Assembly: GCF_002205895.1 (NCBI RefSeq)
Contig: NZ_NJDE01000022.1
Coordinates: forward strand, 1 to 64,000
Direction of reading: 5' to 3'
DNA: 64,000 nucleotides
DNA from: Saccharibacillus sp. O23
GTDB taxonomy: Bacteria > Bacillota > Bacilli > Paenibacillales > Paenibacillaceae
In this document: piece by piece, positions 30,111 to 39,160 of the stretch
How positions within the stretch are numbered: position 1 is the first letter of the stretch
Layout of the letters: each line of letters opens with the position of its first letter
Position numbers and translations under genes: made by a program
Notes under the pieces: generated by a model
What the model saw: the letters and a program-made list of their open reading frames with translations, nothing else
The model's database searches: none
What the model was told of the DNA's origin: nothing

Positions 30111-30282
30111 TATTTTTTCAACCCTATCATGGCTGTGTAAAGGTGATGGGAAATTGATTGGGTCGAAGGGCTCATAAAGGCGAATAAACAGCTCGGACGG
30201 AGACGAAGACGGCGAGAAGCAAGCAGAAGAAACGGACGCTCGGCGAAAAATCAGGAAGCGCGAAAAGCAAACGAACGGACGC

Positions 30283-30315
30283 AAAAAAACGGAATTCTCA
30301 AGAAGAGAATTCCGT
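30283..30315 (-). terminator. Terminator overlapping the end of the minJ-like gene
   Basis: Minus strand: 11-bp stem ACGGAATTCTC/GAGAATTCCGT (30305-30315 with 30289-30299), 5-base loop, then TTTTTTT. The hairpin includes the last codons and the stop of the minJ-like gene, so the terminator is coded inside the reading frame. Confidence 0.9.
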
Positions 30316-31713
30316 TTTTTCGGGATTCGAACCGGATTCGTTCGGCGGCGCTTCCGCTTGACGGGCCACGGCCGGCACCGGAGCCGGCTGCGCGGAGGTC
30401 GTCCCGGCAGCAGCCTCTCCGCCGGGCGGCAGCAGCAGTTCGCGCTCCGCCAAGCCGCGCCCGGACTCGGCGCGAACGCCCCATAAGCCAAGCAGCGACA
30501 GCGGCCGGTAAGGCCGTTCGGAAGCCGAAGCATCGTCCGGGGCGAAGATGAAGCCCAATTGATGATGATCGCCCGCATAGATCGGGCGCTGCAAAAATTT
30601 GCTCTCGCCGCTGCGATTCTGCACTTCCAGCTTGCAGAAAGCGGAATTGATCCGCAGCGCTTCATGCAGCTGCTGGGTCGTGCCGACCAGGCTGCCGTTG
30701 ACCTTCAGCAGGGTCTCGCCCGGCAGGATGCCCATGTCCTCGGCCGGACTGTCGGGCTGAACGGCCAAGATCTTCAAGCCGCGCCCGGTGTGCGCGTACA
30801 AGGCCGGCAGGCCTTCTTCTTCGCGCACGCCGTCGCGGATCAGCGCTTCGCGCAGGCCGATGCCGGCGACGGCGGCGATCACCGTCATCGGCGGCCAGAA
30901 CACGGCCCCGAGCGCCAGCACCAGCAGCGCCGCGCCGAACATCAGCCCGCGCCGCGCCGCGCGGGCGGCTTTGCGCTCCGGCAGGAGCGTCCAGGTCGCC
31001 TCCGGCAGACCGAACATGACCGGCAGCGCCAGCAGCGTGTATCCGGCTGCCTCCGGAAGCCCCAGCCACGCATTCAGCGGCGGCTGCCACGGCAGAGAGA
31101 TCGCGCCGCCTTCGGCCGGCACGAGCAGCAGCGTCGGCGCAAGCCACAGCATGCGCAGGACGTAAGCCCCCACCGGGCGGCCGCGCTTGCCCGGTATGTA
31201 CGTCGGCAGGGCGAATCGTTTGCCCTGCCAAGCGACCAACGCGCTCTCCGCCAGATGCAGGAGAGCGGCGAGCAGCAGCAGCGCGGCGACGTTCAGTCCG
31301 CCGATCGCGCCGAAGACGCTTCCCCAGAAGCCGTCATCCGGCAGACCGGGGATCAAGTTCAAGACGAACTGCACGGCGCCCAGCGCGCCGACCGCATAAG
31401 CGAAGTTCGCGAAGCGGATACGGATCGCCAGCAGCAGAAGCGACGTGATCCATACCGCCGCGGCTCCGCCCGGCGTCAAGACGAAGCCGAGTCCCGCCAG
31501 AATCAGCGACACGACCGCGCCTACGCACAATCCGCCCAGCAGCGCGCGCGCCGCCAAGCCGCCGTACCCGTGCAGACGGATATGAAAAAGTTTGCGTTCC
31601 AGAATGCCTTGGCGCCGGTAATACAAGAGCAGGATCAACAGACCCGCCCAATAGAAAGGCTGAATAACCAGTTCCAGCAGTGCCGACAGGATGATTTCCA
31701 GATATTCGTTCAT
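30298..31713 (-). CDS. MinJ-like polytopic PDZ membrane protein
   Basis: 471 residues: about eight membrane helices through residue 305, then a PDZ domain (about 315-400, with ILAVQPDSPAEDMGILPGETLLKVNG), and a disordered, Pro/Ala/Glu-rich tail. This is the plan of B. subtilis MinJ, which links DivIVA to MinD and helps place the division septum. B. subtilis minJ also lies near ctpB and ftsEX. The gene order here (ftsE, ftsX, M23, ctpB, this gene) supports the assignment. An alternative is a generic PDZ membrane protein. ATG with AAGGGG upstream. A terminator before it separates it from ctpB, so it may have its own promoter in 31714-31739 or rely on readthrough. Confidence 0.7.
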   Translation of the reverse strand: MNEYLEIILSALLELVIQPFYWAGLLILLLYYRRQGILERKLFHIRLHGYGGLAARALLGGLCVGAVVSLILAGLGFVLTPGGAAAVWITSLLLLAIRIRFANFAYAVGALGAVQFVLNLIPGLPDDGFWGSVFGAIGGLNVAALLLLAALLHLAESALVAWQGKRFALPTYIPGKRGRPVGAYVLRMLWLAPTLLLVPAEGGAISLPWQPPLNAWLGLPEAAGYTLLALPVMFGLPEATWTLLPERKAARAARRGLMFGAALLVLALGAVFWPPMTVIAAVAGIGLREALIRDGVREEEGLPALYAHTGRGLKILAVQPDSPAEDMGILPGETLLKVNGSLVGTTQQLHEALRINSAFCKLEVQNRSGESKFLQRPIYAGDHHQLGFIFAPDDASASERPYRPLSLLGLWGVRAESGRGLAERELLLPPGGEAAAGTTSAQPAPVPAVARQAEAPPNESGSNPEKTEFSS

Positions 31714-31739
31714 CGGTTTCCCCTTTTCGTCCCGCTTCC

Positions 31740-31766
31740 AAAAAGAGAAGGCCTGCGCCTTCTCTT
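31740..31766 (-). terminator. Terminator of ctpB
   Basis: Minus strand: 10-bp stem AAGAGAAGGC/GCCTTCTCTT (31757-31766 with 31743-31752), CTGC-type loop, then TTTTTGG. Confidence 0.85.
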
Positions 31767-31785
31767 CGCGTAAACCGTGATGTGG

Positions 31786-33237
31786 TTAGGAGTTCGACGC
31801 CGGAGCCAGGGTTTCCTGCTTCAATTCCTTGATCGCCCGGTTCAACTGCGTATCGTTGGCCGGATCGGCGATTTTTTTGAGGATCGCCGCTTCGATCGTT
31901 TCGGCCGTCTTTTTATCGACCATGCCGCTCACCGTCAGCTTCTGCGCTTTTTGGAACGCTTGAACCTGCTTTTTGGTCTCCGCGTCGAAGTATCCGTCTT
32001 TGCGTTTCGTATCGTAGCCGAGACCGCTGAGCATGATCTGCGCGCTTTTGACGTTGTCGTTGTTCATGTCGTATTTCCAAGTCTTCGACTTGTCGATCGG
32101 AGCCACCGCGAAGTAATCCGGCTGGCTGACCTTCTCGTCCGGCTTGATGCCTTTTTCGTGAATCCATTCGTCGTCCGGCGTGAGCCATTTGGCGATGGTG
32201 ATCTTGAGCAGCGTGCCTTTGCCCAACTTGTCCGGAACGCTCGTCTGCACCGTGCCTTTGCCGAACGAATTTTCGCCCAGCAGCTTCGCTCCGGCCGATT
32301 CTTTGAGCGCGCCCGCCATGATCTCCGAAGCGCTGGCGCTGCCGCCGTTGATCAGGACCGTCACCGGATACGCTTTGGTCTTGGCGTTTCCGTTCGAACG
32401 AAGAACCTGCTTGGCTCCGCCGCGCTGTTCTTCTTTGACGATCGCGCTGCCTTTCGGCACGAACTGCTCCGCCATATCGACCACGACGTCGAGCAGACCG
32501 CCCGGATTGCTGCGCAGATCGATGACGAGGCCTTTCATGCCCTGCTTCTCGAGCTTCGTCAGTTCTTCTTTGAAGCGCGCGCCCGTGTTGCTGGAGAACT
32601 GCGTCACTTCGATCACGCCGATCTTGCTGTCCGCCATATGGGCGTTGACGGTCTCCAGTTCCACGTCGTCGCGCGTGATCACGAACTTGATCGGATCGTT
32701 CGTTCCCGGACGCTGCACCATAATCGTTACCTTGCTGCCTTTCGGACCGCGGATCTTGGAAACGGCCGTTTGCAGATCAAGCCCGGCCAACGATTCGCCG
32801 TTGACCGACAACAGCACGTCTTTGGCTTGGATGCCGGCCGCTTCGGCCGGAGAGCCTTTGATCGGGGAAATGACGGTTACCTGTTTGTCTTTCAATTCGA
32901 CTTCGGCTCCGATTCCCGTAAACGAACCTTCGATCGATTCGTTGAACGCGCTGGCCTGTTCGGCCGGCATATACGACGTATACGGGTCTTCCAGCGAGCC
33001 GACGATGCCGTTCAGCGCGCCTTCGACCAGCTTATTGTGATCGACGTTCTTGTAATAGTTGTCTTCGATAATCTTGACCGCGTTGTTCAGCTTGGTCACA
33101 TCGTCTTGACTCAAGCCGCTGCTCGCGCTGGCTCCGCTGCTGGCGAAGATCGGATAATTCGTCAAGGCAAGCACCGCTCCCCCTCCGATGATCATGGCCA
33201 CAATGACCAGCAGAACCGCAGTCCGTCTTTTTATCAT
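31786..33237 (-). CDS. S41 carboxyl-terminal processing protease (CtpA/CtpB type)
   Basis: 483 residues, secreted or membrane-tethered by an N-terminal helix (8-26). Order: N-terminal helical region, PDZ domain (about 100-185), S41 protease core, and a C-terminal peptidoglycan-binding domain type 1 (about 395-460, SAQIMLSGLGYDTKRKDGYFD). The catalytic Ser/Lys dyad is inferred as Ser302 (GGSASASE) and Lys327 (FGKGTVQ) with Gln331, spacing identical to CtpB. In B. subtilis CtpB cleaves SpoIVFA during sporulation, and CtpA-type enzymes trim wall-related proteins. With ftsEX and an M23 hydrolase upstream, a role in regulating wall hydrolysis is plausible. ATG with GGAGG. Confidence 0.9.
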   Translation of the reverse strand: MIKRRTAVLLVIVAMIIGGGAVLALTNYPIFASSGASASSGLSQDDVTKLNNAVKIIEDNYYKNVDHNKLVEGALNGIVGSLEDPYTSYMPAEQASAFNESIEGSFTGIGAEVELKDKQVTVISPIKGSPAEAAGIQAKDVLLSVNGESLAGLDLQTAVSKIRGPKGSKVTIMVQRPGTNDPIKFVITRDDVELETVNAHMADSKIGVIEVTQFSSNTGARFKEELTKLEKQGMKGLVIDLRSNPGGLLDVVVDMAEQFVPKGSAIVKEEQRGGAKQVLRSNGNAKTKAYPVTVLINGGSASASEIMAGALKESAGAKLLGENSFGKGTVQTSVPDKLGKGTLLKITIAKWLTPDDEWIHEKGIKPDEKVSQPDYFAVAPIDKSKTWKYDMNNDNVKSAQIMLSGLGYDTKRKDGYFDAETKKQVQAFQKAQKLTVSGMVDKKTAETIEAAILKKIADPANDTQLNRAIKELKQETLAPASNS

Positions 33238-33289
33238 GGTGCAAGCCTCCTTGGAAATATCCTTTGATGAACATCCTTTATTTTGAACC

Positions 33290-33364
33290 AGAGTCCGCTT
33301 AGACGCAAGCCCCGCCCGGCAGAAGCCGGACGGGGACCGTGGAACTTGCGTTTGAGCGGACTCT
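33290..33364. repeat. 75-bp branched inverted repeat between ctpB and the M23 gene
   Basis: 20-base arms (33290-33309 with 33345-33364) match at 18 positions and enclose a second stem CCCCGCCCGGC/GCCGGACGGGG (33310-33320, 33325-33335) with an AGAA loop. No T-run. Fills most of the 141-base spacer; may be an attenuator, RNA-processing site or DNA cruciform. Confidence 0.65.
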
Positions 33365-33378
33365 CGATCTTTTCGCGT

Positions 33379-34758
33379 TTACCAACCCAGATAAGGAACC
33401 GGATTGACCGGCTCTCCGTTGATCCGGACTTCGAAATGGCAGTGAGGTCCGGTCGAATTGCCCGTGGAGCCGACTTCGGCGATCTTCTGGCCGCGCTTGA
33501 CGGTCTGCCCCGGCGAGACGTTGATGCCGCCGTCGCGGATATGGCCGTACAGCGTCCATACGCCGTTGCCGTGGTCGATGACGACCGTATTGCCGTAACC
33601 GTTCCACCATTGGGCTACGGTCACGACGCCGTCCGCCGCCGCGTGGATGTCCGTTCCCTGCGGAGCCGCCAGATCGACGCCCGTATGCTTCTTGATCTTG
33701 CCGGTAATCGGGTGGACCCGCGTACCGAAGCCCGAAGACATCCGGTAGTTGTCGACCGGCGTCAGCATCGAACCGCTCGAAGACGAGGAAGAGTTCGAAG
33801 AAGACGAATCCGAAGGCGAATCGTTATTGTAAGAATAGTCGCTCGATTTCGAGGAAGATTCCACTTCGGCCGCCGCGCGCGCCGCTTCGGCTTCCGCCTG
33901 ACGCTGCTCTTCGGCTTTTTGGGCTTCGGCCGCTTTGCGCGCTTTCTCCTGCGCTTGACGCAGAGCCGCTTCCGCGGCGGCTCGGCGCTGCGCTTCCTCG
34001 ATTTCGCGTTTCTCGCGTTCCAGATCGGAACGTTTGGTCGCGAATTCGATCAGCATCGCATCCTGCTCTTCGCTGATTTCGCCCGCTTCCTCGATGTCCG
34101 AATCGTATTGGGCGATCAATTTGCGTTTCTCCTGCTCTTTGGCGTCCAGTTCTTTCTTGTGCGTCTCGACTTCGGCCAGAAGCCGGGTCTGCTTGGCGTG
34201 CTGCTCTTCGAGTTCCGCCTGCTTCTGCACGACCAATTCCTGATCCTGTTTCTGTTCGTCGAGAATGTTATGGTCTTGTCCGATGATTCGTTTGATCGAA
34301 TCGGCGCGGCCCAGAAAATCGCCGAAGTCCGCCGAAGCCATCAGCACGTCCAGATAAGACACGAATCCGTCGGTGTACATCATGCGAACGCGCGTATCGA
34401 GCAGGCCTTCGCGCTCGGCGATCCGCTTCTTCGCGGCTTCGAGCTCCTGCTTCGTCTGTTCGAGCGCAATTTCGGTCTCCGACAGTTCCATCGTCACCTG
34501 AGTCAGCTTGTTTCCGACGACCTCGATATTGGCCAGAACTTGCTCCAGATACTGGGACGTTTTGTTTTTGTAATGTTGGGCCTTTTTCTTGTCGGCCTCC
34601 GCCGCGTCTTTCTGCGCTTGAGCGTCCTTCTGCTGCTGCTGAAGCTGCTCGAGCTGGCGGTCGATCTTATCCGTCGAGCCCGCTGCGTAGAGACTGGCGG
34701 GTTGCACGATCGCTGCGGCCAACAGAACGCCGGCCAATACCGAAGCTGTTTTCTTCAA
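33379..34758 (-). CDS. M23 peptidoglycan endopeptidase with coiled coil (FtsEX-activated type)
   Basis: 459 residues. A signal peptide (1-25), a long coiled coil (about 28-250), a Ser-rich linker (about 295-330, many consecutive Ser), and a LytM/M23 domain (about 340-459). Zinc ligands are His358 and Asp362 (HTGVD) and His441 of the HCH motif, with His439 the paired catalytic His. The coiled coil plus hydrolase directly after ftsEX matches the EnvC/PcsB principle: FtsX contacts the coiled coil and FtsE ATPase cycling opens the hydrolase. Here the catalytic domain is M23 rather than CHAP. TTG start with GGGG 8 bases upstream; lies 54 bases after ftsX. Confidence 0.88.
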   Translation of the reverse strand: MKKTASVLAGVLLAAAIVQPASLYAAGSTDKIDRQLEQLQQQQKDAQAQKDAAEADKKKAQHYKNKTSQYLEQVLANIEVVGNKLTQVTMELSETEIALEQTKQELEAAKKRIAEREGLLDTRVRMMYTDGFVSYLDVLMASADFGDFLGRADSIKRIIGQDHNILDEQKQDQELVVQKQAELEEQHAKQTRLLAEVETHKKELDAKEQEKRKLIAQYDSDIEEAGEISEEQDAMLIEFATKRSDLEREKREIEEAQRRAAAEAALRQAQEKARKAAEAQKAEEQRQAEAEAARAAAEVESSSKSSDYSYNNDSPSDSSSSNSSSSSSGSMLTPVDNYRMSSGFGTRVHPITGKIKKHTGVDLAAPQGTDIHAAADGVVTVAQWWNGYGNTVVIDHGNGVWTLYGHIRDGGINVSPGQTVKRGQKIAEVGSTGNSTGPHCHFEVRINGEPVNPVPYLGW

Positions 34759-34812
34759 AACGGGTTCCCCATCCTTCTATTCCGAATTAGTGTTGGCATC
34801 CCTACTGCAGCG

Positions 34813-35721
34813 TCAGACCTTCAAAAATTTACGGATCGAAATGGTGCTGCCCCAAGCTCCGATCAGGAAGCCGAGGCCGAGAATCAATAAGCTGAACCAT
34901 AACCAGATGTCTTGGAGCGGAAGCAGCGTGAACAGCGCTTGACTCCAATCGGCCGCAGCCAGTTCCACCCGGAAATAACCGTATAACAGAATCGCCAGCG
35001 TCACTCCCGCGCCCGTCAATCCGACCAGCACGCCTTCCACGAAGAACGGCCAGCGGATAAAACGGTTGGTCGCGCCGACCAATTTCATGATCGCGATCTC
35101 GCGGCGGCGGGCGATGATGGTGACTTTGATCGTGTTCGCGATCAGGAACATCGCCATGACGCCGAGCGCCACCACGAGCACCAGTCCGATCACGCGGATC
35201 GTCTGCGTCCACTGGAACAGCTTCTCCGCCGTTCCTTTGCCGTAATCGACTTCGTAGATCGGCTTGTCCGCGTAGGTCTTGTTCAAGTCCGTAATCTTGT
35301 CCGCCACGAACGGGACCGTCGTCGCTTCGATCACCCGAACCTTGAACAGATCCGGCAGCGGATTGGTTCCCGATTCTTCGTATCCTTTGACCATCGCGTC
35401 GCCTAGCGTTTTGCGCATCGTCTCCAGTCCTTCTTCTTTGGAAACGAAGGTAATGTCTTGAACTTCCGGCATGCTGCGGATATTCTGCTCGATCACGTCG
35501 CGCTCAGCCTGCTCGATATTGAGATTCAGGTAGACGCTGATCTCGATTTGTTTATCGGCGACGTCGGCCGCGCGATCCAGATTCAGGACCAGCAGGAGCG
35601 CCACGCCGAGCAGCGTCAGCGATACGATGATGGACAAGATCGAAGCGATCGACATCCAGCCGTTGCGGAATACGTTTTTCGTTCCCTCGCGAAGATGCCG
35701 CAGAAGGGTATTAAAATTCAT
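34813..35721 (-). CDS. ftsX: Cell-division ABC transporter permease FtsX
   Basis: 302 residues with four membrane helices: TM1 about 24-46, a large extracellular loop (about 50-165) that would contact a wall hydrolase, then TM2 (about 173-198), TM3 (about 222-245) and TM4 (about 270-295). RRREIAIMKLVGATNRFIRWPFFVEG is the classic FtsX segment after TM2. With FtsE it signals across the membrane to activate peptidoglycan hydrolases, not to transport a solute. Its start overlaps the ftsE end by 11 bases. Confidence 0.95.
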   Translation of the reverse strand: MNFNTLLRHLREGTKNVFRNGWMSIASILSIIVSLTLLGVALLLVLNLDRAADVADKQIEISVYLNLNIEQAERDVIEQNIRSMPEVQDITFVSKEEGLETMRKTLGDAMVKGYEESGTNPLPDLFKVRVIEATTVPFVADKITDLNKTYADKPIYEVDYGKGTAEKLFQWTQTIRVIGLVLVVALGVMAMFLIANTIKVTIIARRREIAIMKLVGATNRFIRWPFFVEGVLVGLTGAGVTLAILLYGYFRVELAAADWSQALFTLLPLQDIWLWFSLLILGLGFLIGAWGSTISIRKFLKV

Positions 35722-36397
35722 AACCGTATTCTCCCCTCAGCTGGTCGCGAACGACCTGCCCGTTTTCGATCGCGAGCACCCGCTTGCGCATCGTGTTGAC
35801 GATCTCTTTGTTGTGCGTCGCCATGACGATCGTGGTGCCCCGGAAGTTGATCTCGTCGAGCAGCTGCATGATTCCCCAAGACGTCTCCGGATCGAGATTG
35901 CCGGTCGGTTCGTCCGCGACGATGACCGACGGATTGTTCACGATCGCGCGCGCGATCGCGACCCGCTGCTGTTCGCCGCCCGACAGATGCTGCGGTTCGC
36001 GGTTGGCTTTGTTCTTCAGCCCGACCAGGTCGAGCACTTCCAGCACCCGCTTGCGCATCAGTTTGCGCGGCGCTTCGATGACTTCCATCGCGAACGCGAC
36101 GTTCTCGTAAGCGGTCAGTTTCGGCAGCAGCCGATAATCTTGGAAAATGACTCCGATATTGCGGCGAAGCAGCGGAATATTGCGCTGTTTGAGCTTGCCG
36201 AGGTTGAATCCGTTCACCGAAATCTGCCCTTTGGTGGGCACTTCTTCTCTATACATCAGCTTCATGAACGTCGATTTGCCGGCCCCCGAAGGGCCGACGA
36301 CGTACACGAATTCGCTGCGGTCGATCTGGACCGAAACCCCTTTGAGCGCATGGGTTCCGTTCGGATATGTCTTCCACACATCCTGCATTTCGATCAC
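35711..36397 (-). CDS. ftsE: Cell-division ABC transporter ATPase FtsE
   Basis: 228 residues. Walker A GPSGAGKST (35-43), signature LSGGEQQRVAIARA, Walker B VIVADEPTGNLD, and the switch His (MATHNKE). Length and sequence are typical FtsE. I use the GTG at 36395-36397; GGGAAGTG is upstream and a longer frame would add 18 poorly conserved residues. First gene of ftsE-ftsX-M23-ctpB. Confidence 0.95.
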   Translation of the reverse strand: MIEMQDVWKTYPNGTHALKGVSVQIDRSEFVYVVGPSGAGKSTFMKLMYREEVPTKGQISVNGFNLGKLKQRNIPLLRRNIGVIFQDYRLLPKLTAYENVAFAMEVIEAPRKLMRKRVLEVLDLVGLKNKANREPQHLSGGEQQRVAIARAIVNNPSVIVADEPTGNLDPETSWGIMQLLDEINFRGTTIVMATHNKEIVNTMRKRVLAIENGQVVRDQLRGEYGYEF

Positions 36398-36505
36398 GGT
36401 ATCACTTCCCGAATTTGGATTTGCAGCCAGGCGTCTTCGCGTCCCCCGCACGCCTGTTGTTGCTTATGCCGCCTGCACGATGCGGCCCCGCCTCTTTATC
36501 GCTCA

Positions 36506-36566
36506 GACGCGGCCGGCTATTCGTACCGGCCGCGTCGTTAACGTCGTTCTTTATGTATCTCATTGT
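36506..36566 (-). promoter_or_regulatory. ftsE leader: weak promoter candidate and 11-bp hairpin
   Basis: Minus strand: -10 TACAAT (36561-36566) with only a poor -35 (TACTCA) 17 bases up. Downstream, a perfect 11-bp inverted repeat GACGCGGCCGG/CCGGCCGCGTC (36506-36516, 36526-36536) lies in what would be the 5' leader. The gap 36398-36837 otherwise contains only the pilO terminator. Confidence 0.4.
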
Positions 36567-36664
36567 AACAAATTTGTAAGGGCATGAGTAGAGAGCCGGA
36601 TTTCTCATATCTCTGAACCGCGAAAAGATATCGGGGGGAGGTTTTTCTTATTTCATGCCTCTTG

Positions 36665-36704
36665 CAAAAAAGCTTCGGGCACACCGCCGAGCGGCCCCGA
36701 AGCT
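36665..36704 (-). terminator. Terminator of the pilD-pilMN-pilO operon
   Basis: Minus strand: AGCTTCGGG/CCCGAAGCT stem (36696-36704 with 36671-36679), 16-base loop, then TTTTTTGC. 134 bases after the pilO stop. Confidence 0.85.
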
Positions 36705-36837
36705 CACGGGGTGCTCCCCCGAAATCTAAAAGGATTCGATTCAAAAAATATGCCGTAAAATTCGAACGCTGTCCGGCGCAAATCAAGTATAACTGATTCC
36801 CGTTCCGCCCGTCCAGCTTTATGCATTCATCCGGTCT

Positions 36838-37488
36838 TCAAGGCGCAGGGGTCGTACCCGCGCCTGCATCGGTCGCGTCCGCCGCGTTCGATGAAGCGGA
36901 AGAATCGACTGTCGAAGGCAGATAAATTGCGGTAAACGTCACGGTGGCGTCCAACAGCGAATTGCTGTACACATACGGTTTATTCAGCTTAAACTGCTCG
37001 ATCGAGGTCAATCGCGGCAGTTTTTGAAGCGCGCTCATCCAGTTTTTGAGGCCGGTATAGTCTCCCTGAATATTAGCGGTCACATAAACCGAACGGATCT
37101 GACCGTCTTGCGGCGCTTCTGTCGTTTGCGCAGTCGCTGAGCCCGCTACGGGACTTTCGCTCGCAAACGTGGCGTCGGACAAAATAACGTTGGTCGCCAG
37201 ACCCGCTTTATACAAATCGGTCACGATTTGTTCCTGATCGGGCTCGGAAGGCAGTTTCTCCGCGATTTCTTCGCCGCTCAGATTCTGCGCGCCCTGATTT
37301 TTCAGTTCGTCGATCTTACGCCCATAAATTTCGTTTTCCTGCTGCAACCGGACGACTTCGCTTTGCTGCGTTTCGATCTTTTCGGTTTGCGGACGGATCA
37401 TCAGCATATAAGGAACCAGCAGCAATAAAAAGAGTACGGTTATCCCCAGTATGAGCGCCTGACGGTTATTATGGATTCGTTCCAGCAT
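36838..37488 (-). CDS. pilO: Type IV pilus assembly protein PilO
   Basis: 216 residues: one N-terminal membrane helix (about 10-33), a short coiled coil (about 36-70, with repeated Q/E/R), and a periplasm-side ferredoxin-like domain (about 80-200, GDYTGLKNWMSALQKLPRL). The C-terminal 25 residues are Ser/Ala/Asp-rich. PilO pairs with PilN to form the inner-membrane alignment complex. Start ATG 37486-37488 (GGAGGAGAGCGTCA upstream). Overlaps the PilM-PilN gene by 20 bases, so translation is coupled. Last gene of the machinery group. Confidence 0.85.
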   Translation of the reverse strand: MLERIHNNRQALILGITVLFLLLLVPYMLMIRPQTEKIETQQSEVVRLQQENEIYGRKIDELKNQGAQNLSGEEIAEKLPSEPDQEQIVTDLYKAGLATNVILSDATFASESPVAGSATAQTTEAPQDGQIRSVYVTANIQGDYTGLKNWMSALQKLPRLTSIEQFKLNKPYVYSNSLLDATVTFTAIYLPSTVDSSASSNAADATDAGAGTTPAP

Positions 37489-39145
37489 TGACGCTCTCCT
37501 CCTGTGTCGAAAGATCCGAAGCCGCCGCGCCGGGCGCGATCGCTTCGCCTGCAGACTGTGCCGATTGCGCGGCCGCCGTATCGGACGGATTTGTCGCCGC
37601 TCCTTGCATGGAAATGCTGTACACGACCGAATAAAGCCCTGTCGCTCCTTGCGTGCTTCCGTTGCCCGTATCGGTTTCTTCGGCCAGACTTGCGATAGCA
37701 GCATTCGAAACAAACGACATCTTTTTCAAAGCAGCCAGATAAGTCGCCGCGTCGTCGATCTTGCCCACGTCGGCAGTCAGATCGATCGTACTGCTTTTCG
37801 AATACGAAATATCGCGGATCACGGCACGTTTCGGCAAGCCTTGATCCAGTTCTTGCAGTACCGCGACCGCATCCACCCGCGCCGCTTCAAGCTGGGCGAT
37901 CAACACGGCCGGCGAGCCGCCGCTGCCTTGCAAGCCTCTGAGTTCGAGCTGTTTGACGTCGCTATCCGCTTGCAAACTTTGCGCTTGCGCGGTCAAACGA
38001 TCGAGTTCGCCTTGCTGCGTCGCGTAGAAGACCGTTACCCCCGCAGCCGCCAACACCCAGATGACCAAAAGCGCGGCCAGCGCATAAGGCAGCACCTTCG
38101 CTTCGCGGTCTTCGCGCGGCAGCAGATCGATCAGACTGTTTTTATCTTCGCGCAGCGCGGCACCGATCGCTACCCGATAGATATTGATCGACGCGTCTTC
38201 CGTTTTGCCCGGCGTCGCTTCGAATATCAATTCTTCGATCCGGATCTCAGCCAAAGCCTGATTGAGTTCGCCGACAAGCTGACGCCGACTGACCGGCGGC
38301 CCCGTAACGATCAGTTCGGTGATCCGCGCGGCTCCATCATGCAAGCTGTATTGATAGAAGTTTAACATCCGCGAAATTTCGGCCGTAATCTCCAGAATTT
38401 GTTCGGAGGACAAACTGTCTTCGCCCAAAGCCGCTTTTTGAGCCAGATACGATTCGGACTGAAACATCGGCGTTTCTTCCGCGAGATCCAGCAGGTTGAT
38501 CGTCCGCATAAATACCGGGTGACCTTCGCGGAACATATAAACGTCAAGCTGCGAATGTTCCAGATGAACCAGCATCGTATCGGCAAAAGGTCTTCCTTGC
38601 GCGATCTCCGCGATTCGTCCGAGTGCGGTCGCCGACACTTCAACGCTGTCCGTTTTGATCCCTGCGCTGTCCAAGATCCCGATATATTCGTTCACGAGAT
38701 TTTTGGGCGCCGCAAACACCAGCACCCGAGTAACTTCTTCTTCAAGCCCGTCTTCCTGAAGCACCTTTTCGCGGCCGACCGGAATGAAATCGTACACCGG
38801 TTCTTCGAACGGCAGATGCAGCCCGGTCTCGACTTCGAGCGCAACCAACTGCTGAACCTGCTTTGCGTTGACGGCAGAAATATTCATTTTGCGGATGATA
38901 ACCTGCGAAGGCGGAACCGACAACGCGACGCGGCTGCCTTTCAAGCCTTCTTGTTCCGCCCACTGACGAACCTGCTCGCTCAACTTTTCGACGTCGGCGA
39001 TCTGGTTTTCGATAATGGTTCCGGGTTCGAGCGGCAAAAAGGCCTGCTTTTCGATCTCCCAGGTTTTGTTGTTCTTGAGTTGGATAAAGCGGACGCCGGT
39101 CTGTTCGATCGTCAGTCCCGCTTTTTTGCTTCCGAGTCCCAGCAT
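37469..39145 (-). CDS. PilM-PilN fusion, type IV pilus alignment protein
   Basis: 558 residues joining two proteins that are separate in classical systems. Residues 1 to about 335 form the actin-like PilM ATPase (GLTIEQTGVRFIQL at the start, LPFEEPVYDF, a TGPPVSRR segment). At 338-343 the typical PilN opening IDLLPR appears, followed by its single membrane helix (352-375), a coiled coil, and the ferredoxin-like domain. In separate systems the PilN N-terminal INLLP peptide binds PilM; here the two are covalently joined, fixing that contact. The tail (about 515-558) is low complexity. Start ATG 39143-39145 preferred: GGAGG is 11 bases upstream, and only 2 from the earlier ATG. Confidence 0.85.
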   Translation of the reverse strand: MLGLGSKKAGLTIEQTGVRFIQLKNNKTWEIEKQAFLPLEPGTIIENQIADVEKLSEQVRQWAEQEGLKGSRVALSVPPSQVIIRKMNISAVNAKQVQQLVALEVETGLHLPFEEPVYDFIPVGREKVLQEDGLEEEVTRVLVFAAPKNLVNEYIGILDSAGIKTDSVEVSATALGRIAEIAQGRPFADTMLVHLEHSQLDVYMFREGHPVFMRTINLLDLAEETPMFQSESYLAQKAALGEDSLSSEQILEITAEISRMLNFYQYSLHDGAARITELIVTGPPVSRRQLVGELNQALAEIRIEELIFEATPGKTEDASINIYRVAIGAALREDKNSLIDLLPREDREAKVLPYALAALLVIWVLAAAGVTVFYATQQGELDRLTAQAQSLQADSDVKQLELRGLQGSGGSPAVLIAQLEAARVDAVAVLQELDQGLPKRAVIRDISYSKSSTIDLTADVGKIDDAATYLAALKKMSFVSNAAIASLAEETDTGNGSTQGATGLYSVVYSISMQGAATNPSDTAAAQSAQSAGEAIAPGAAASDLSTQEESVNAGTNP

Positions 39146-39160
39146 GCCTGACATGTCCTC

